Shown here: positions 48,935 through 57,204 of the stretch, piece after piece
Position numbering within the stretch: position 1 is the first letter of the stretch
How the letters are laid out: every line of letters begins with the position of its first letter
From: Promineifilum sp.
GTDB lineage: Bacteria > Chloroflexota > Anaerolineae > Promineifilales > Promineifilaceae
Direction of reading: 5' to 3'
NCBI GenBank assembly: GCA_020634335.1
Contig: JACKBY010000009.1
Coordinates: forward strand, 1 to 64,000
Length of the DNA stretch: 64,000 nt
Notes under the pieces: generated by a model
The model's database searches: none
What the model saw: the letters and a program-made list of their open reading frames with translations, nothing else
What the model was told of the DNA's origin: nothing
Program-made: the position numbers and the translations under genes

Positions 48935-49874
48935 CCAGCGTCACCACCAAAATCTGGAACGCCGCCGCTCCGCCGTTGGCCTCGCGCACCTTCACCTGAT
49001 AGGTGGTCGTGCCCAGCGGCAAAATATAGGCCGTCTCCACGCCGCCGGGGCCGCTAAAGTTGGCCGTCGTCAGCAGTGTTCCGTCCGCGCCCAGGATGTC
49101 GAGGGCGATGTCGGCCTGGTCGGTTGGGTCGGCCACGGCGATCAACGGCCGTGCCCCGCGCGAAGTCACCTCATAGACCATCTCCGCCCCCGCCGCCAAC
49201 ACGTCCGGCTGTTGCAGGGCCACGCCCGGCGCGGGCGTCGTCAGGTCAAACAAATGGGCCGCAAACGAGCCATCGCCGGCCACAGCGCGCACGACCAGCG
49301 TATGCAGCCCATCAGACTCCGGGCTGAGCACCAGAATTTCCGGCCTTCCGGCCAGCGCGTTGTCGGCCGCGGCCGGCGGGGTAATGCCTTCCGGCGTCGT
49401 CTGGCCTGTCTGGTCGCCCACGTATGCGGCCAAAGCCACGTCCAATTCATTCGTCGGCTCCACGAACAGAATAACCGGCTGGAACCGCCGCCCGTCGATC
49501 AGATAGGCCAGCGAGTTCCCGGCGGCCAGCGACGCGCCGTCCTGTTGGCCGGGGGCAAACAGACTGACGGCCGTCGGCTCCGACGTGGGCGGCTCGACCG
49601 GCGCCTCGGCCGTGGGCGAGGCCGGCGGTGGCTCGTCGGTCGGCAATGGCGTCAGGGTCGGCGCTTCGGTCGGCGTGTCGGCCGTGGGCGAGGTGGGCAG
49701 CGTCGCCAGGGCGGCGTCGGTCGACGTGGGCGCGATGGACGGCTCGGCCGTCGTCTGTTGTCCGTCGTCGGTCGTCGGCGCGGGCGGCAACAGCGTGGCG
49801 ATGGGTTGGCTGGGCGCATTGTCGCAGCCCACAACCAGACCCGTTAGGATAAGCAATAGAGCAATTCGTCTCAT
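48930..49874 (-). CDS. Lipoprotein of unknown function in the trp operon
   Basis: A 314-residue protein from ATG 49874 with AAGGAGG nine bases upstream. The signal MRRIALLLILTGLVVGC ends in a lipobox cysteine. A 100-residue Pro/Thr/Glu-rich tether (repeated SPTADTPTEAPT-like units) precedes two beta domains that look like pre-peptidase C-terminal modules (ILVLSPESDGLHTLVVRAVA, YEVTSRGARPLIAVADPTDQ, YILPLGTTTYQVKVREANGG). It should be displayed on the outer face of the membrane. Why it sits between trpS and trpG is not evident; read-through from the T-box promoter is likely but it may have its own promoter. Confidence 0.75.
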   Translation of the reverse strand: MRRIALLLILTGLVVGCDNAPSQPIATLLPPAPTTDDGQQTTAEPSIAPTSTDAALATLPTSPTADTPTEAPTLTPLPTDEPPPASPTAEAPVEPPTSEPTAVSLFAPGQQDGASLAAGNSLAYLIDGRRFQPVILFVEPTNELDVALAAYVGDQTGQTTPEGITPPAAADNALAGRPEILVLSPESDGLHTLVVRAVAGDGSFAAHLFDLTTPAPGVALQQPDVLAAGAEMVYEVTSRGARPLIAVADPTDQADIALDILGADGTLLTTANFSGPGGVETAYILPLGTTTYQVKVREANGGAAAFQILVVTLE

Positions 49875-50029
49875 CAAAAACCTCCTTGTGTCAGGCGACA
49901 CAAAAAGTAGCCACGAAAAAATCGGCGCGGCTTCTGTGCTCTATTGTAACCTGATTGGGGGACTGTCCTATGGGAATTATTACCAATATATCACCCTGAT
50001 TGATTGGCCCCGCAGCGATTCACGCGGTC

Positions 50030-51037
50030 TTATCCGGGCATTACCAACCCCATCATCCCCTTCATCTCGTCCACCTTCGGCTGGGACACAGCCCGCGCCT
50101 GCTCGGCTCCATAGGCCAGCAGCCGGTCGAGCTCGGCTGTGTCGTCCATCAACGCCTTGTAGCGGGCCTGGATCGGCCGCAGCGTCTCGATAACCACCTC
50201 AGCCACGCCCATCTTCAGGTCGCCGTAGCCGCGCGCGCCGGCGAAGTCGGCCTCTACGGCGGCGTTGTCCTTGCCGGTGACGGCCTGATAGATGGTCAGC
50301 AGGTTGTTAACCCCGGCCTTTTCCGGGTCGTCGGAGAAGCGAATCTCGCGACCGCTGTCGGTGACGGCCCGCTTGAAGGCATACATGATCTCGTCCGGCT
50401 CATCCAGCAGGCGGATGGCGTGGCCGCGCTTGTCGGCCAGGCTTTTCGACATCTTGACCGCCGGATCGTCCAGGCCCATAATGCGCGCGCCGACCTTGGG
50501 GATGATCGGTTGCGGTACAACGAAGAAGTCGGCATTGTAGAGGGCATTGAAACGCTGAGCGATGTCGCGCGCCAACTCCACGTGCTGCTTCTGGTCTTCG
50601 CCCACCGGCACCTCGTCGGCGTCGTAGAAGAGGATGTCTCCGGCCATCAACACGGGGTAGTCGAGCAGGCCGGTCAGCACGCTCTCCTGCCGGGCCGATT
50701 TATCCTTGAACTGTGTCATGCGCTGCAACCAGCCCAGGGGCGTGATGCAGTTAAGCAGCCAGCAGCCCTCGGCGTGGGCGGCCACGTGACTCTGGATAAA
50801 GATGGTGCTCGCTTGCGGATCGATGCCGCAGGCCAGCAGCACGGCCGCCAGCGACCGCGTCTCGAAGCGTAGCTGTGCCGGATCTTGCGGCACGGTCAGG
50901 CTGTGCAGATCGACGACGCAGAAGTAGTTGACCTTCTCCGCCTGTCGGGCGGCCCAGTTGCGAATCGCCCCCAGATAGTTGCCCAAATGAATGTTGCCCG
51001 TCGGCTGAATACCACTGAATACTGTTTTCTTGTTCAC
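50030..51037 (-). CDS. trpS: Tryptophanyl-tRNA synthetase
   Basis: A 335-residue class I synthetase starting at GTG 51037 with AAAGGAA upstream. Motifs: FSGIQPTGNIHLGNYLGAIR with the HIGH equivalent HLGN, VVDLHSLTV, LLACGIDPQASTIFIQSHV, DILFYDADEVPVGEDQKQHV, and the KMSKS loop in PAVKMSKSLADK. It charges tRNA-Trp in the cytoplasm. Its position in a T-box operon makes sense because the T-box senses uncharged tRNA-Trp, so low charging would raise both the synthetase and tryptophan synthesis. Confidence 0.96.
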   Translation of the reverse strand: MNKKTVFSGIQPTGNIHLGNYLGAIRNWAARQAEKVNYFCVVDLHSLTVPQDPAQLRFETRSLAAVLLACGIDPQASTIFIQSHVAAHAEGCWLLNCITPLGWLQRMTQFKDKSARQESVLTGLLDYPVLMAGDILFYDADEVPVGEDQKQHVELARDIAQRFNALYNADFFVVPQPIIPKVGARIMGLDDPAVKMSKSLADKRGHAIRLLDEPDEIMYAFKRAVTDSGREIRFSDDPEKAGVNNLLTIYQAVTGKDNAAVEADFAGARGYGDLKMGVAEVVIETLRPIQARYKALMDDTAELDRLLAYGAEQARAVSQPKVDEMKGMMGLVMPG

Positions 51038-51050
51038 AATTTCCTTTCAG

Positions 51051-51123
51051 AAAATGACGAATGACGGATGACGAATCAAGAACGCTCCTGAATTCGTCAT
51101 TCGTCATTCGTCGTTCGTAATTT
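51051..51123. repeat. Palindromic heptamer repeat between trpS and trpE
   Basis: AAAATGACGAATGACGGATG at the left and TTCGTCATTCGTCGTTCGTA at the right are inverted copies around GAATCAAGAACGCTCCTGAA. The element abuts the trpE stop codon and occupies nearly the whole gap to trpS. It can form a long hairpin in the operon mRNA. Confidence 0.7.
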
Positions 51124-52729
51124 AAAGTGTGCCTGCCTCCGCGCGCTCCACGGCCACCAGCAACGCCCCAGCCTTGTTGACGCACTCCTGATACTCGGTC
51201 GCCGGGTCGCTGTCGGCCACAATACCTGCCCCGGCCTGCACCGACACCCGATCGCCCTGCATCACCATCGTGCGAATGGCGATACAGGTGTCCATGCTGC
51301 CGTCATAGCTGAAGTAGCCCACCGCCCCGGCATAGAGGCCGCGGCGCTGCCCTTCCAGCTCTTCTATGATCGCCATCGCCCGCACCTTGGGCGCGCCGCT
51401 GACCGTGCCCGCCGGGAAGGTGGCCCGCATCAAGTCGTAGGCGTCCAGCCCCGGCCGGATGCGCCCCTCCACGTGGCTGACGATGTGCATCACGTGGCTG
51501 TAGCGCTCCACCGTCATCAGGTCGCGCACGGCCACCGAGCCGTACTCGCTGACGCGGCCGACGTCGTTGCGCCCCAGGTCGACCAGCATCACGTGCTCGG
51601 CCCGCTCCTTGGGGTCGGCCAGCAGCTCGGTGGCCAGCGCGGCGTCTTCGGCCGGGCTGGCTCCGCGCCGCCGTGTCCCGGCGATGGGGCGCACGGCGGC
51701 CACGCCGTCCTCCAGGCGCACGTGCATCTCCGGCGACGCGCCGATCACTTGCAAGTCGAGTGGCGCGAAGTTGAAGTAGAACATATAAGGCGACGGGTTC
51801 AGCATTCGCAGCGCCCGGTAGACGGCAAACGGGTGGGCGCTCGTCCGGCGGCCGAAGCGTTGGCTCAACACCACCTGGAAGATGTCCCCGGCGGCGATGT
51901 ACTCCTTCGCCTGGCGCACGATGGTCTCATACCGCTCGCGGCTCATGTTGGCCTCGATGTCCTGCCCGTTGCCGTGGGTCGCTCCCCAGCGGCGCGTCGG
52001 CACGGCGGGCAGCGGCCGCAGCAGCTTCTCGGCCAGGTGGTCGATGCGGCGCAGCGCATCGACGTAAGCTGCCTCCACATCGCCGTCGAAAGCGGCGAGG
52101 CTGGCGTTGGCCAGCAGGATCAGCCGGTGGCGGGCATGATCGAAGACGATCAGCGTATCGGTTAGCAGGAATATGGCGTCGGGCACATCGTAGGGGTGGG
52201 TTTCAACCCCGCCCCCGCCGGCGGGGGCAGCCGTCTCCGGCAGTTTCTCGAAAAATCGCACCACGTCGTAGCCCAAATAGCCCACCGCTCCCCCGGCAAA
52301 GCGCGGCAGCCCGGGCAGGTCGGCCGCCTTGTAGCGCGCCAACTCGTCCTTCAGTTCGTGGAGAATATCTCTCCCATCGGCCAGCTCGAAAGAAGCCGAG
52401 GAGAAGGGGTGTCCGGGTGCCGGGTTGCTCCCCCGCTCCACGGCTCCCCCGCTCCGCTCCACCGTCCGGCCGCGCAACGAGATTGTGGCCCGTGGATTGA
52501 CGCCGACGAAGGAGTAGCGGCCGACCTGCTCGCCGCCCTCGACCGACTCCAGCAGAAACGACGCGCCCGGCTCGTCCATCAGCTTCAGGTAGACTGAGAC
52601 CGGCGTCTCCAGATCGGCGGCGAACTCCCGTGTCACCGGGATCAGGTTGGCCGGCCCGCGCGCCAGTTCGCGAAACTCGTCCAGCGCCGGCCGGAATTGA
52701 TCGTTCGTTGAGCCAGGTGTCAGGTTCAT
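51122..52729 (-). CDS. trpE: Anthranilate synthase component I
   Basis: A 535-residue chorismate-using enzyme from ATG 52729. The N-terminal regulatory segment contains DLETPVSVYLKL and SFLLESVEGGEQVGRYSFVG, the part that binds feedback tryptophan. The catalytic C-terminal domain has DIFQVVLSQRFGRRT, LNPSPYMFYFNF, IGASPEMHVRL, PIAGTRRRG, LVDLGRNDVGRVSEYGSV, MHIVSHVEGRIRPGLDAYD, FPAGTVSGAPKVRAM and QAGAGIVADSDPATEYQE. It makes anthranilate with TrpG. A Gly/Ser/Pro-rich insert lies near residue 100. The gap to trpB2 carries GCAATC hexamer repeats. Confidence 0.96.
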   Translation of the reverse strand: MNLTPGSTNDQFRPALDEFRELARGPANLIPVTREFAADLETPVSVYLKLMDEPGASFLLESVEGGEQVGRYSFVGVNPRATISLRGRTVERSGGAVERGSNPAPGHPFSSASFELADGRDILHELKDELARYKAADLPGLPRFAGGAVGYLGYDVVRFFEKLPETAAPAGGGGVETHPYDVPDAIFLLTDTLIVFDHARHRLILLANASLAAFDGDVEAAYVDALRRIDHLAEKLLRPLPAVPTRRWGATHGNGQDIEANMSRERYETIVRQAKEYIAAGDIFQVVLSQRFGRRTSAHPFAVYRALRMLNPSPYMFYFNFAPLDLQVIGASPEMHVRLEDGVAAVRPIAGTRRRGASPAEDAALATELLADPKERAEHVMLVDLGRNDVGRVSEYGSVAVRDLMTVERYSHVMHIVSHVEGRIRPGLDAYDLMRATFPAGTVSGAPKVRAMAIIEELEGQRRGLYAGAVGYFSYDGSMDTCIAIRTMVMQGDRVSVQAGAGIVADSDPATEYQECVNKAGALLVAVERAEAGTL

Positions 52730-52762
52730 ACGTCCACTCCATAAAATCGAATTATCGTTCTT

Positions 52763-52796
52763 GTCGCAATCGCAATCGCAATCGCGATAGCCGCAG
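52763..52796. repeat. GCAATC hexamer tandem repeat between trpE and trpB2
   Basis: TTGTCGCAATCGCAATCGCA followed by ATCGCGATAGC contains three consecutive GCAATC units and degenerate neighbours. The same hexamers, also as inverted arms, are found upstream of trpB2 at 54220-54292. Confidence 0.6.
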
Positions 52797-52808
52797 CGAT
52801 GGCAGTGC

Positions 52809-54173
52809 TCAGGCAACACGCGGCAGATGCTGCAATGCTTCCTCCACGGCCTCGGCCGGGTATTCATAATCCTCAAGATTGCCATGCAGATAGGATTCGT
52901 AGGCGGCCATGTCGAAGTGGCCGTGGCCCGACAGATTGAAAGCCACCACTCGCTTCTCGCCGCCGGCCTTGGCCGCCAGCGCTTCGTCGATAGCGACCTT
53001 GATCGCGTGCGTCGACTCCGGCGCGGGGATGATGCCCTCGGCCCGCAGGAACGTCAGCGCCGCCTGGAAGGTGTCGCGCTGCTTCACCGCTCGCGCCTCC
53101 ACGTAGCCGCCATCAACCAGGGCGCTGACCTGCGGGGCCATGCCGTGATAGCGCAGCCCTCCGGCATGGATGCCCGGCGGGATGAACGTGTGACCCAGAG
53201 TGTGCATCTTGACGACGGGGGCCATTTGCGCCGTGTCGCCGTAATCAAAAGTGTAGACACCCTTGGTCAGGCTGGGCGAAGCGGCCGGCTCGGCGGCGAT
53301 GACGCGCGTGCTCTTGCCCTCGGTCAGATTCTTGTGGATAAACGGAAATGCGAACCCGGCGAAGTTGGAGCCGCCCCCGGTGCAGCCGACGATCACGTCG
53401 GGGTATTCGTCGGCCATCTCAAATTGCAACAGAGTCTCCTGGCCGATGACCGTCTGATGCATCAGCACGTGGTTGAGCACCGAGCCGAGGCTATACTTCT
53501 TGGCCCCGTCCGACGTGGCCGCCGCCTCCACCGCCTCGGAGATGGCGATGCCCAGCGAGCCGGGCGCGTCGACGTCCTCGGCCAGCAGCGAGCGGCCGTA
53601 TTGCGTGCGGTTGCTGGGGCTGGCATAGACCTGCGCGCCATAGCTCTCGATCATGATGCGCCGGTATGGCTTCTGGTGATACGATTCCTTCACCATGTAG
53701 ACCTCCAATGCCATGTCGAAAAAGCTGCACGCCATCGCCAGCGCCGACCCCCATTGGCCCGCACCGGTCTCGGTCGTCAGCGCCTTCGTGCCCGCCTCCT
53801 TGTTGTAGAAGGCCTGGGGCACGGCCGTGTTCGGTTTGTGCGACCCCACCGGGCTGACTCCTTCGTACTTGAAGTAGATGTGGGCCGGGGTGTCCAGCGC
53901 TTGTTCCAGCCGTCGGGCACGGATGAAGGGCGTCGGCCGCCACAGCTTGTAGATCTCTCGCACCGGCTCCGGTATTTCGATGTAGCGCTCGGTGCTGATC
54001 TCCTGCAGGATGAGCGCCATCGGGAACAGCACGGCCAGGAAATCGGGTGTCACCGGCTCCAGCGTGCCCGGATGCAGCACCGGCTGCGGCGGCGTCGGCA
54101 TGTCGGCGTTGATGTTGTACCACGCCTTCGGCAGCTTGCTCTCGTCCAGCAGAAATTTGGTTTGTTCGGTCAT
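52809..54173 (-). CDS. trpB2: Tryptophan synthase beta chain, TrpB2-type
   Basis: A 454-residue PLP enzyme from ATG 54173. It belongs to the longer TrpB2 class: N-terminal YNINADMPTPPQPVLHPGTL, RPTPFIRARRLEQAL, the PLP lysine Lys113 in GVSPVGSHKPNTAVPQA, ALTTETGAGQWGSALAMACS, IVGCTGGGSNFAGFAFPFI and HTLGHTFIPPGIHAGGLRYH. It condenses indole with serine (or phosphoserine). No trpA is present in this operon, and TrpB2 often works without TrpA. It is the first gene behind the T-box leader, so it should be directly controlled by tRNA-Trp charging. Confidence 0.94.
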   Translation of the reverse strand: MTEQTKFLLDESKLPKAWYNINADMPTPPQPVLHPGTLEPVTPDFLAVLFPMALILQEISTERYIEIPEPVREIYKLWRPTPFIRARRLEQALDTPAHIYFKYEGVSPVGSHKPNTAVPQAFYNKEAGTKALTTETGAGQWGSALAMACSFFDMALEVYMVKESYHQKPYRRIMIESYGAQVYASPSNRTQYGRSLLAEDVDAPGSLGIAISEAVEAAATSDGAKKYSLGSVLNHVLMHQTVIGQETLLQFEMADEYPDVIVGCTGGGSNFAGFAFPFIHKNLTEGKSTRVIAAEPAASPSLTKGVYTFDYGDTAQMAPVVKMHTLGHTFIPPGIHAGGLRYHGMAPQVSALVDGGYVEARAVKQRDTFQAALTFLRAEGIIPAPESTHAIKVAIDEALAAKAGGEKRVVAFNLSGHGHFDMAAYESYLHGNLEDYEYPAEAVEEALQHLPRVA

Positions 54174-54219
54174 TGTTGTCCTCCACTGTATAAATGTCGC
54201 AGACACTACCCCTATTCGT

Positions 54220-54292
54220 AATCACAATCGCAATCGAAGAACGACTGCGATTGTGATTGCAACAGCGATTGCACACGACTTGATGCAATCGC
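54220..54292. repeat. Inverted GCAATC-type repeats between the T-box terminator and trpB2
   Basis: Two hairpins lie side by side. AATCACAATCGCA (54220-54232) is an exact inverted copy of TGCGATTGTGATT (54246-54258), and GCGATTGCA (54265-54273) of TGCAATCGC (54284-54292). All arms are built from GCAATC-like units also seen before trpE. They are part of the leader mRNA after terminator read-through. Confidence 0.65.
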
Positions 54293-54297
54293 CCAAT

Positions 54298-54580
54298 AAA
54301 AAACGCCCTCGTCCCATACTAGGGACGAGAGCGTCAAAATCTCCCGTGGTGCCACCCTGCTTAAGCCGCGCCGCCGCGACTTCACTCTTGTCGGCCCATC
54401 TTGATAGGCCTTGGCCCGCTAACGGAGGCCATCCCGGCCGAAGCTACTGACTGCTATTTCGCCCCGGCAACTCCTCGGCCCATTCTCCCGTCGCGCTGAC
54501 GCCAGACTCTCAGCTTCCGTCCGGCTCTCTGCGACCCGCTTGGCGGGGTACTCTTCCGATTCAACGTCGTTTGCTATTTG
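54298..54580 (-). promoter_or_regulatory. T-box riboswitch leader with terminator, probable tRNA-Trp specificity
   Basis: On the minus strand the T-box sequence AGGGTGGCACCACGGG occupies 54358-54343. It is followed by a terminator, GACGCTCTCGTCCC pairing with GGGACGAGGGCGTT and then TTTTTATT (54335-54298). Upstream are stem I features: GAAGAGTACC, GCAGAGAGCC and a GCTGAGAG distal loop. A UGG codon at 54482-54480 (GAGAATGGGCC) is the best specifier candidate; another UGG at about 54504-54502 is possible. Uncharged tRNA-Trp would stabilise the antiterminator and let RNA polymerase enter trpB2-trpE-trpS. T-boxes are best known from Firmicutes. Confidence 0.88.
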
Positions 54581-54589
54581 ATTGGCGAC

Positions 54590-54618
54590 AGTCTAACATG
54601 GGGCGTTTGTAGTGTCAA
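54590..54618 (-). promoter_or_regulatory. Sigma-70-type promoter of the trp operon
   Basis: On the minus strand TTGACA (54618-54613) and TAGACT (54595-54590) are separated by exactly 17 bases, a near-consensus housekeeping promoter. Transcription should start near 54583, just before the T-box stem I. The same region holds the upstream sequence of the divergent HNH-like gene. Confidence 0.75.
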
Positions 54619-54635
54619 GGAGTATAAATTGCCCA

Positions 54636-55342
54636 ATGGAAGAGCTTGATAAATTAACTGTTGTGGTTGAAGTTTGTGAACTTATTTCCGCAGGTAATAT
54701 GGACGCGGCAAGAGAGACAGCTCGTCAGAGCCTTCCCTTTGAGCCGATACCAAACAGAGCCAAACGAATCAATAGAAAAAGCGGCCTTGCTCAATCGCTT
54801 CCTCCAACCGCAAAACGTGATGTTGCGATCGGGAAAGAGCTCCAACCCAAGCAATCGCTTGCTTCCGGCAGCAAACGCCGAGTTAGCGAGAAGAAAAAGC
54901 TCCAAGTCTGGCAGCGCGATGGGTTTCGATGCCGGTATACAAAACAACGATTGGTATTTCCCCAAACACTTGAACTTCTATCGTTGCTGCTTCCGGAGGA
55001 GTTACCCTACGACAACCCACCCCATGGCAAGTATGCCCTAACCCATGTTATCATGTATGAACCGTGGCCGGCGATTGATCATGTCAAAGCGATAAGCAGA
55101 TCTTACGATTCCGTTTTAGCCAACAGTCCGGATAATCTTGTCACAGCCTCCGCACCAGTTAACTCCGAAAAATCCTCGAACGATTTAGATATCTTCCGAT
55201 GGCCCCTTTTACCCCCGAGCCACTACCGGACTGGGACGGTCTTACCGGATGGTACGTTCAATATCTGAATCAAGACCCGTCATGGTTCGATCATCCCACT
55301 AGTGGAGCGCGCCTTAAGGGCTGGTACCGGCGCTTATCATGA
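54636..55342 (+). pseudogene. HNH-endonuclease-like gene with a late frameshift
   Basis: From ATG 54636 (AAGGAG about 12 bases upstream) the frame encodes 210 residues to a stop at 55268. The middle looks HNH-like: KKKLQVWQRDGFRCRYTKQR, then PWPAIDHVKAISR and SPDNLVTASAPVNSEKSS, where the DH and N residues resemble an HNH site. After the C-run at 55212-55216 the expected family C terminus continues in another frame to 55342, as PDWDGLTGWYVQYL, DPSWFDHPTSGARL and KGWYRRLS. One missing C in that run would explain it. The enzyme may be truncated, or the base miscalled. Confidence 0.6.
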
Positions 55343-55373
55343 GGTCGAGCGCCGGATTCACGAGCCGGCAATC

Positions 55374-56018
55374 ATGACTGATTCACCTGACCCGCACCAA
55401 ACACCACATGACTGGGACGCGCAAGCCGCCGCCTTCGACGACGAACCCGACCACGGTCTGCGCGATCCGTCCGTCCGCGAGGCCTGGCGCGAACAATTAC
55501 GGCAGTGGCTGCCGCCGGGCCGCACTGCCGTTCTCGACGCCGGTTGCGGCACGGGGTCGCTCAGTCTGCTCGTGGCCGAGACAGGCCATTTGGTCACGGG
55601 CATCGACTGGTCGGTGGCCATGCTCGCGCGGGCGCGGGCCAAGGCGGAGGCCGCCGGCTTATCCATCGACTTCCGCATCGGCGACGCGGCCGCGCCGCAT
55701 TTCCCCCCGCGCTCGTTCGACGTGGTTCTGTGCCGCCACGTGCTGTGGGCCTTGCCGGAGCCGGTGCGAGTGCTGCAGCGCTGGGCCGGGCTGCTGTCTC
55801 CCGGCGGGCGCCTCGTTCTAATCGAAGGGTACTGGCATACCGGCGGTGGATTACATGCCGGCGAATTGGTCCGGCTTATCCCCCCTTCCTTCGCGAATTT
55901 TCAGAGCGACCGCCTGAGCGACGACCCACGTCTGTGGGGCGGACCGGTGACGGACGAGCGGTATGTGATCCTGGCTCGAAAGCGTGCTCGTCCCACCGTC
56001 AGTCAAGCAGAAAGCTGA
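55374..56018 (+). CDS. Class I SAM-dependent methyltransferase
   Basis: A 214-residue protein from ATG 55374. Motif I AVLDAGCGTGSLSLLVAETG binds S-adenosylmethionine; VTGIDWSVAMLARARAKAEA is motif post I; FRIGDAAAPHFPPRSFDVVL with CRHVLWALPEPVRVL is the acidic loop and motif II; and LLSPGGRLVLIEGYW is motif III. The substrate cannot be told. An open frame exists upstream of the chosen ATG but overlaps the HNH-like remnant. Its last 20 bases overlap the convergent hydrolase gene. Confidence 0.87.
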   Translation: MTDSPDPHQTPHDWDAQAAAFDDEPDHGLRDPSVREAWREQLRQWLPPGRTAVLDAGCGTGSLSLLVAETGHLVTGIDWSVAMLARARAKAEAAGLSIDFRIGDAAAPHFPPRSFDVVLCRHVLWALPEPVRVLQRWAGLLSPGGRLVLIEGYWHTGGGLHAGELVRLIPPSFANFQSDRLSDDPRLWGGPVTDERYVILARKRARPTVSQAES

Positions 56019-56793
56019 CCACTTCTCCGGCAAACAGTTCCGGGTTCGTGTCCATAGCGATGTGCTGCTGGCCCGGCATCACCACGGCGCGAGCATTCGG
56101 GAGAGCCGCCAGCAGCATCTCGTCGACATCGCGCGTGAACGCCGGGCTGTCGCTGCCGGACAGTAGCAAGGTCGGCGTGTCCATCCCCGCGAACCGGTCG
56201 GCATCGAATCGGTAGGCACTATGGTAGCGCAGTTCGCGCGGCAACGTGTGCGCCAGCGTGACCCGAACCGGCCAGACGGGCAGCCGCCGATACATGTCAA
56301 ACTCATGGTCGGGCATTTGGACGACTTCGCGGAACATGATCTCCAGTGCCGCTTCCGGGGTTCCCCGGTCGAGTGCGGCTTGCATGCGGTCGAGAACCTC
56401 TTCCGGCACGGGGGGGTCGGCCGGAGCGATGGCCGGCTCATAGAGAACCAGCCGTCGCATCTTGCCGGTCAACAGGGCCGCCTCCAGACAACAATGCCCG
56501 CCGAAGGAGTGGCCGAGCAGGTTCACCTGCTTACCCGTGTCCGCGGCCACTGCCTCGACGACGGCGGCCACATCTTCCGCTTCGCGTAGACCATCGTATT
56601 CAGGACTGTCGCCACTGCCGCCCCTCCCGCGGCGGTCCATCGCCAAAACGGTGAAGTGCGGTTCCAATTGCGGCAGGACGGTGGCCCAACGTTGGTGATC
56701 GGCCGTTGCGCCGTGGATGAGAACAAGCGGCGGGCCGGAGCCGCTGCGCCAGTAGGCGATCGGTGTGCCATCGTGTGAGATTGTTTGTTCCAT
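55999..56793 (-). CDS. Alpha/beta hydrolase
   Basis: A 264-residue alpha/beta-hydrolase-fold enzyme. The oxyanion region is PPLVLIHGATADHQRW, followed by VLAMDRRGRGGSGDSPEYDG. The nucleophile elbow is LLGHSFGGHCCLEAALL with Ser in GHSFG. The acid is probably the aspartate in LLLSGSDSPAF, and the catalytic His is in PGQQHIAMDTNPELFA. No signal peptide. Substrate unknown; esterase, lactonase or haloperoxidase-like activity would all fit. The 410-base gap upstream contains a MITE-like element and the nirK promoter. Confidence 0.88.
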   Translation of the reverse strand: MEQTISHDGTPIAYWRSGSGPPLVLIHGATADHQRWATVLPQLEPHFTVLAMDRRGRGGSGDSPEYDGLREAEDVAAVVEAVAADTGKQVNLLGHSFGGHCCLEAALLTGKMRRLVLYEPAIAPADPPVPEEVLDRMQAALDRGTPEAALEIMFREVVQMPDHEFDMYRRLPVWPVRVTLAHTLPRELRYHSAYRFDADRFAGMDTPTLLLSGSDSPAFTRDVDEMLLAALPNARAVVMPGQQHIAMDTNPELFAGEVVSFLLD

Positions 56794-56976
56794 ATGTGGA
56801 TTTCCCGTACGACGCGAGGGGTAAATAGAGGTAGAACGGCCGGCAGATGCCGTCGGGTCCGAAAAAGGTAAAGTTCGGCTACAGATCTAGGGGTACGCCG
56901 TCACGCCGTGCAACATTTACCATAAGCCCATAGTATGCAAAGGCTTGGCCGCTGTCAAGTGGCCCTGGCGCCCCAC

Positions 56977-57095
56977 AAGGGTTTTTCAGTAATCGGCCGC
57001 TCTCCATAGCGCCGGTTTCTTAACCGGCTCCCCAGACCCCCTCGTTCTCGGCCGATAAGGATCCGGCCTTACACCTCAACAACTGAAAATCCCTG
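56977..57095. mobile_element. MITE-like element, long copy D
   Basis: A 119-base element bounded by AAGGGTTTTTCAGT and ACTGAAAATCCCTG, matching the terminal repeats of copies B and C. Read on the minus strand it contains the family hairpin region plus a second hairpin, GAGCCGGTTAAGAAACCGGC, absent from the short copies. No clear target duplication remains. It lies between the hydrolase and nirK genes. Confidence 0.7.
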
Positions 57096-57159
57096 GCCGG
57101 CGAACTGCGCTCCGTGGCATCCGGCACAATTGCTGACACCCCGAGCGAGCCCCCTAATA

Positions 57160-57168
57160 TGCTATAAT
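57160..57168 (+). promoter_or_regulatory. Extended -10 promoter element of nirK
   Basis: TGCTATAAT (57160-57168) is a perfect extended -10 element 37 bases before the nirK start codon. A possible -35 (CTGACA, 57133-57138) is too far for a standard spacer, so activation by a regulator is plausible for a denitrification gene, which is inference. Confidence 0.55.
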
Positions 57169-57204
57169 GACGATCTGTTGCTCAACCATAAAAAGGAGAT
57201 TGAT

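Noticed and set aside
52827..54221. A 464-codon plus-strand open frame opposite trpB2
   Set aside because: Antisense shadow of a clear PLP enzyme, composed of Arg/Gly/Val-rich sequence.
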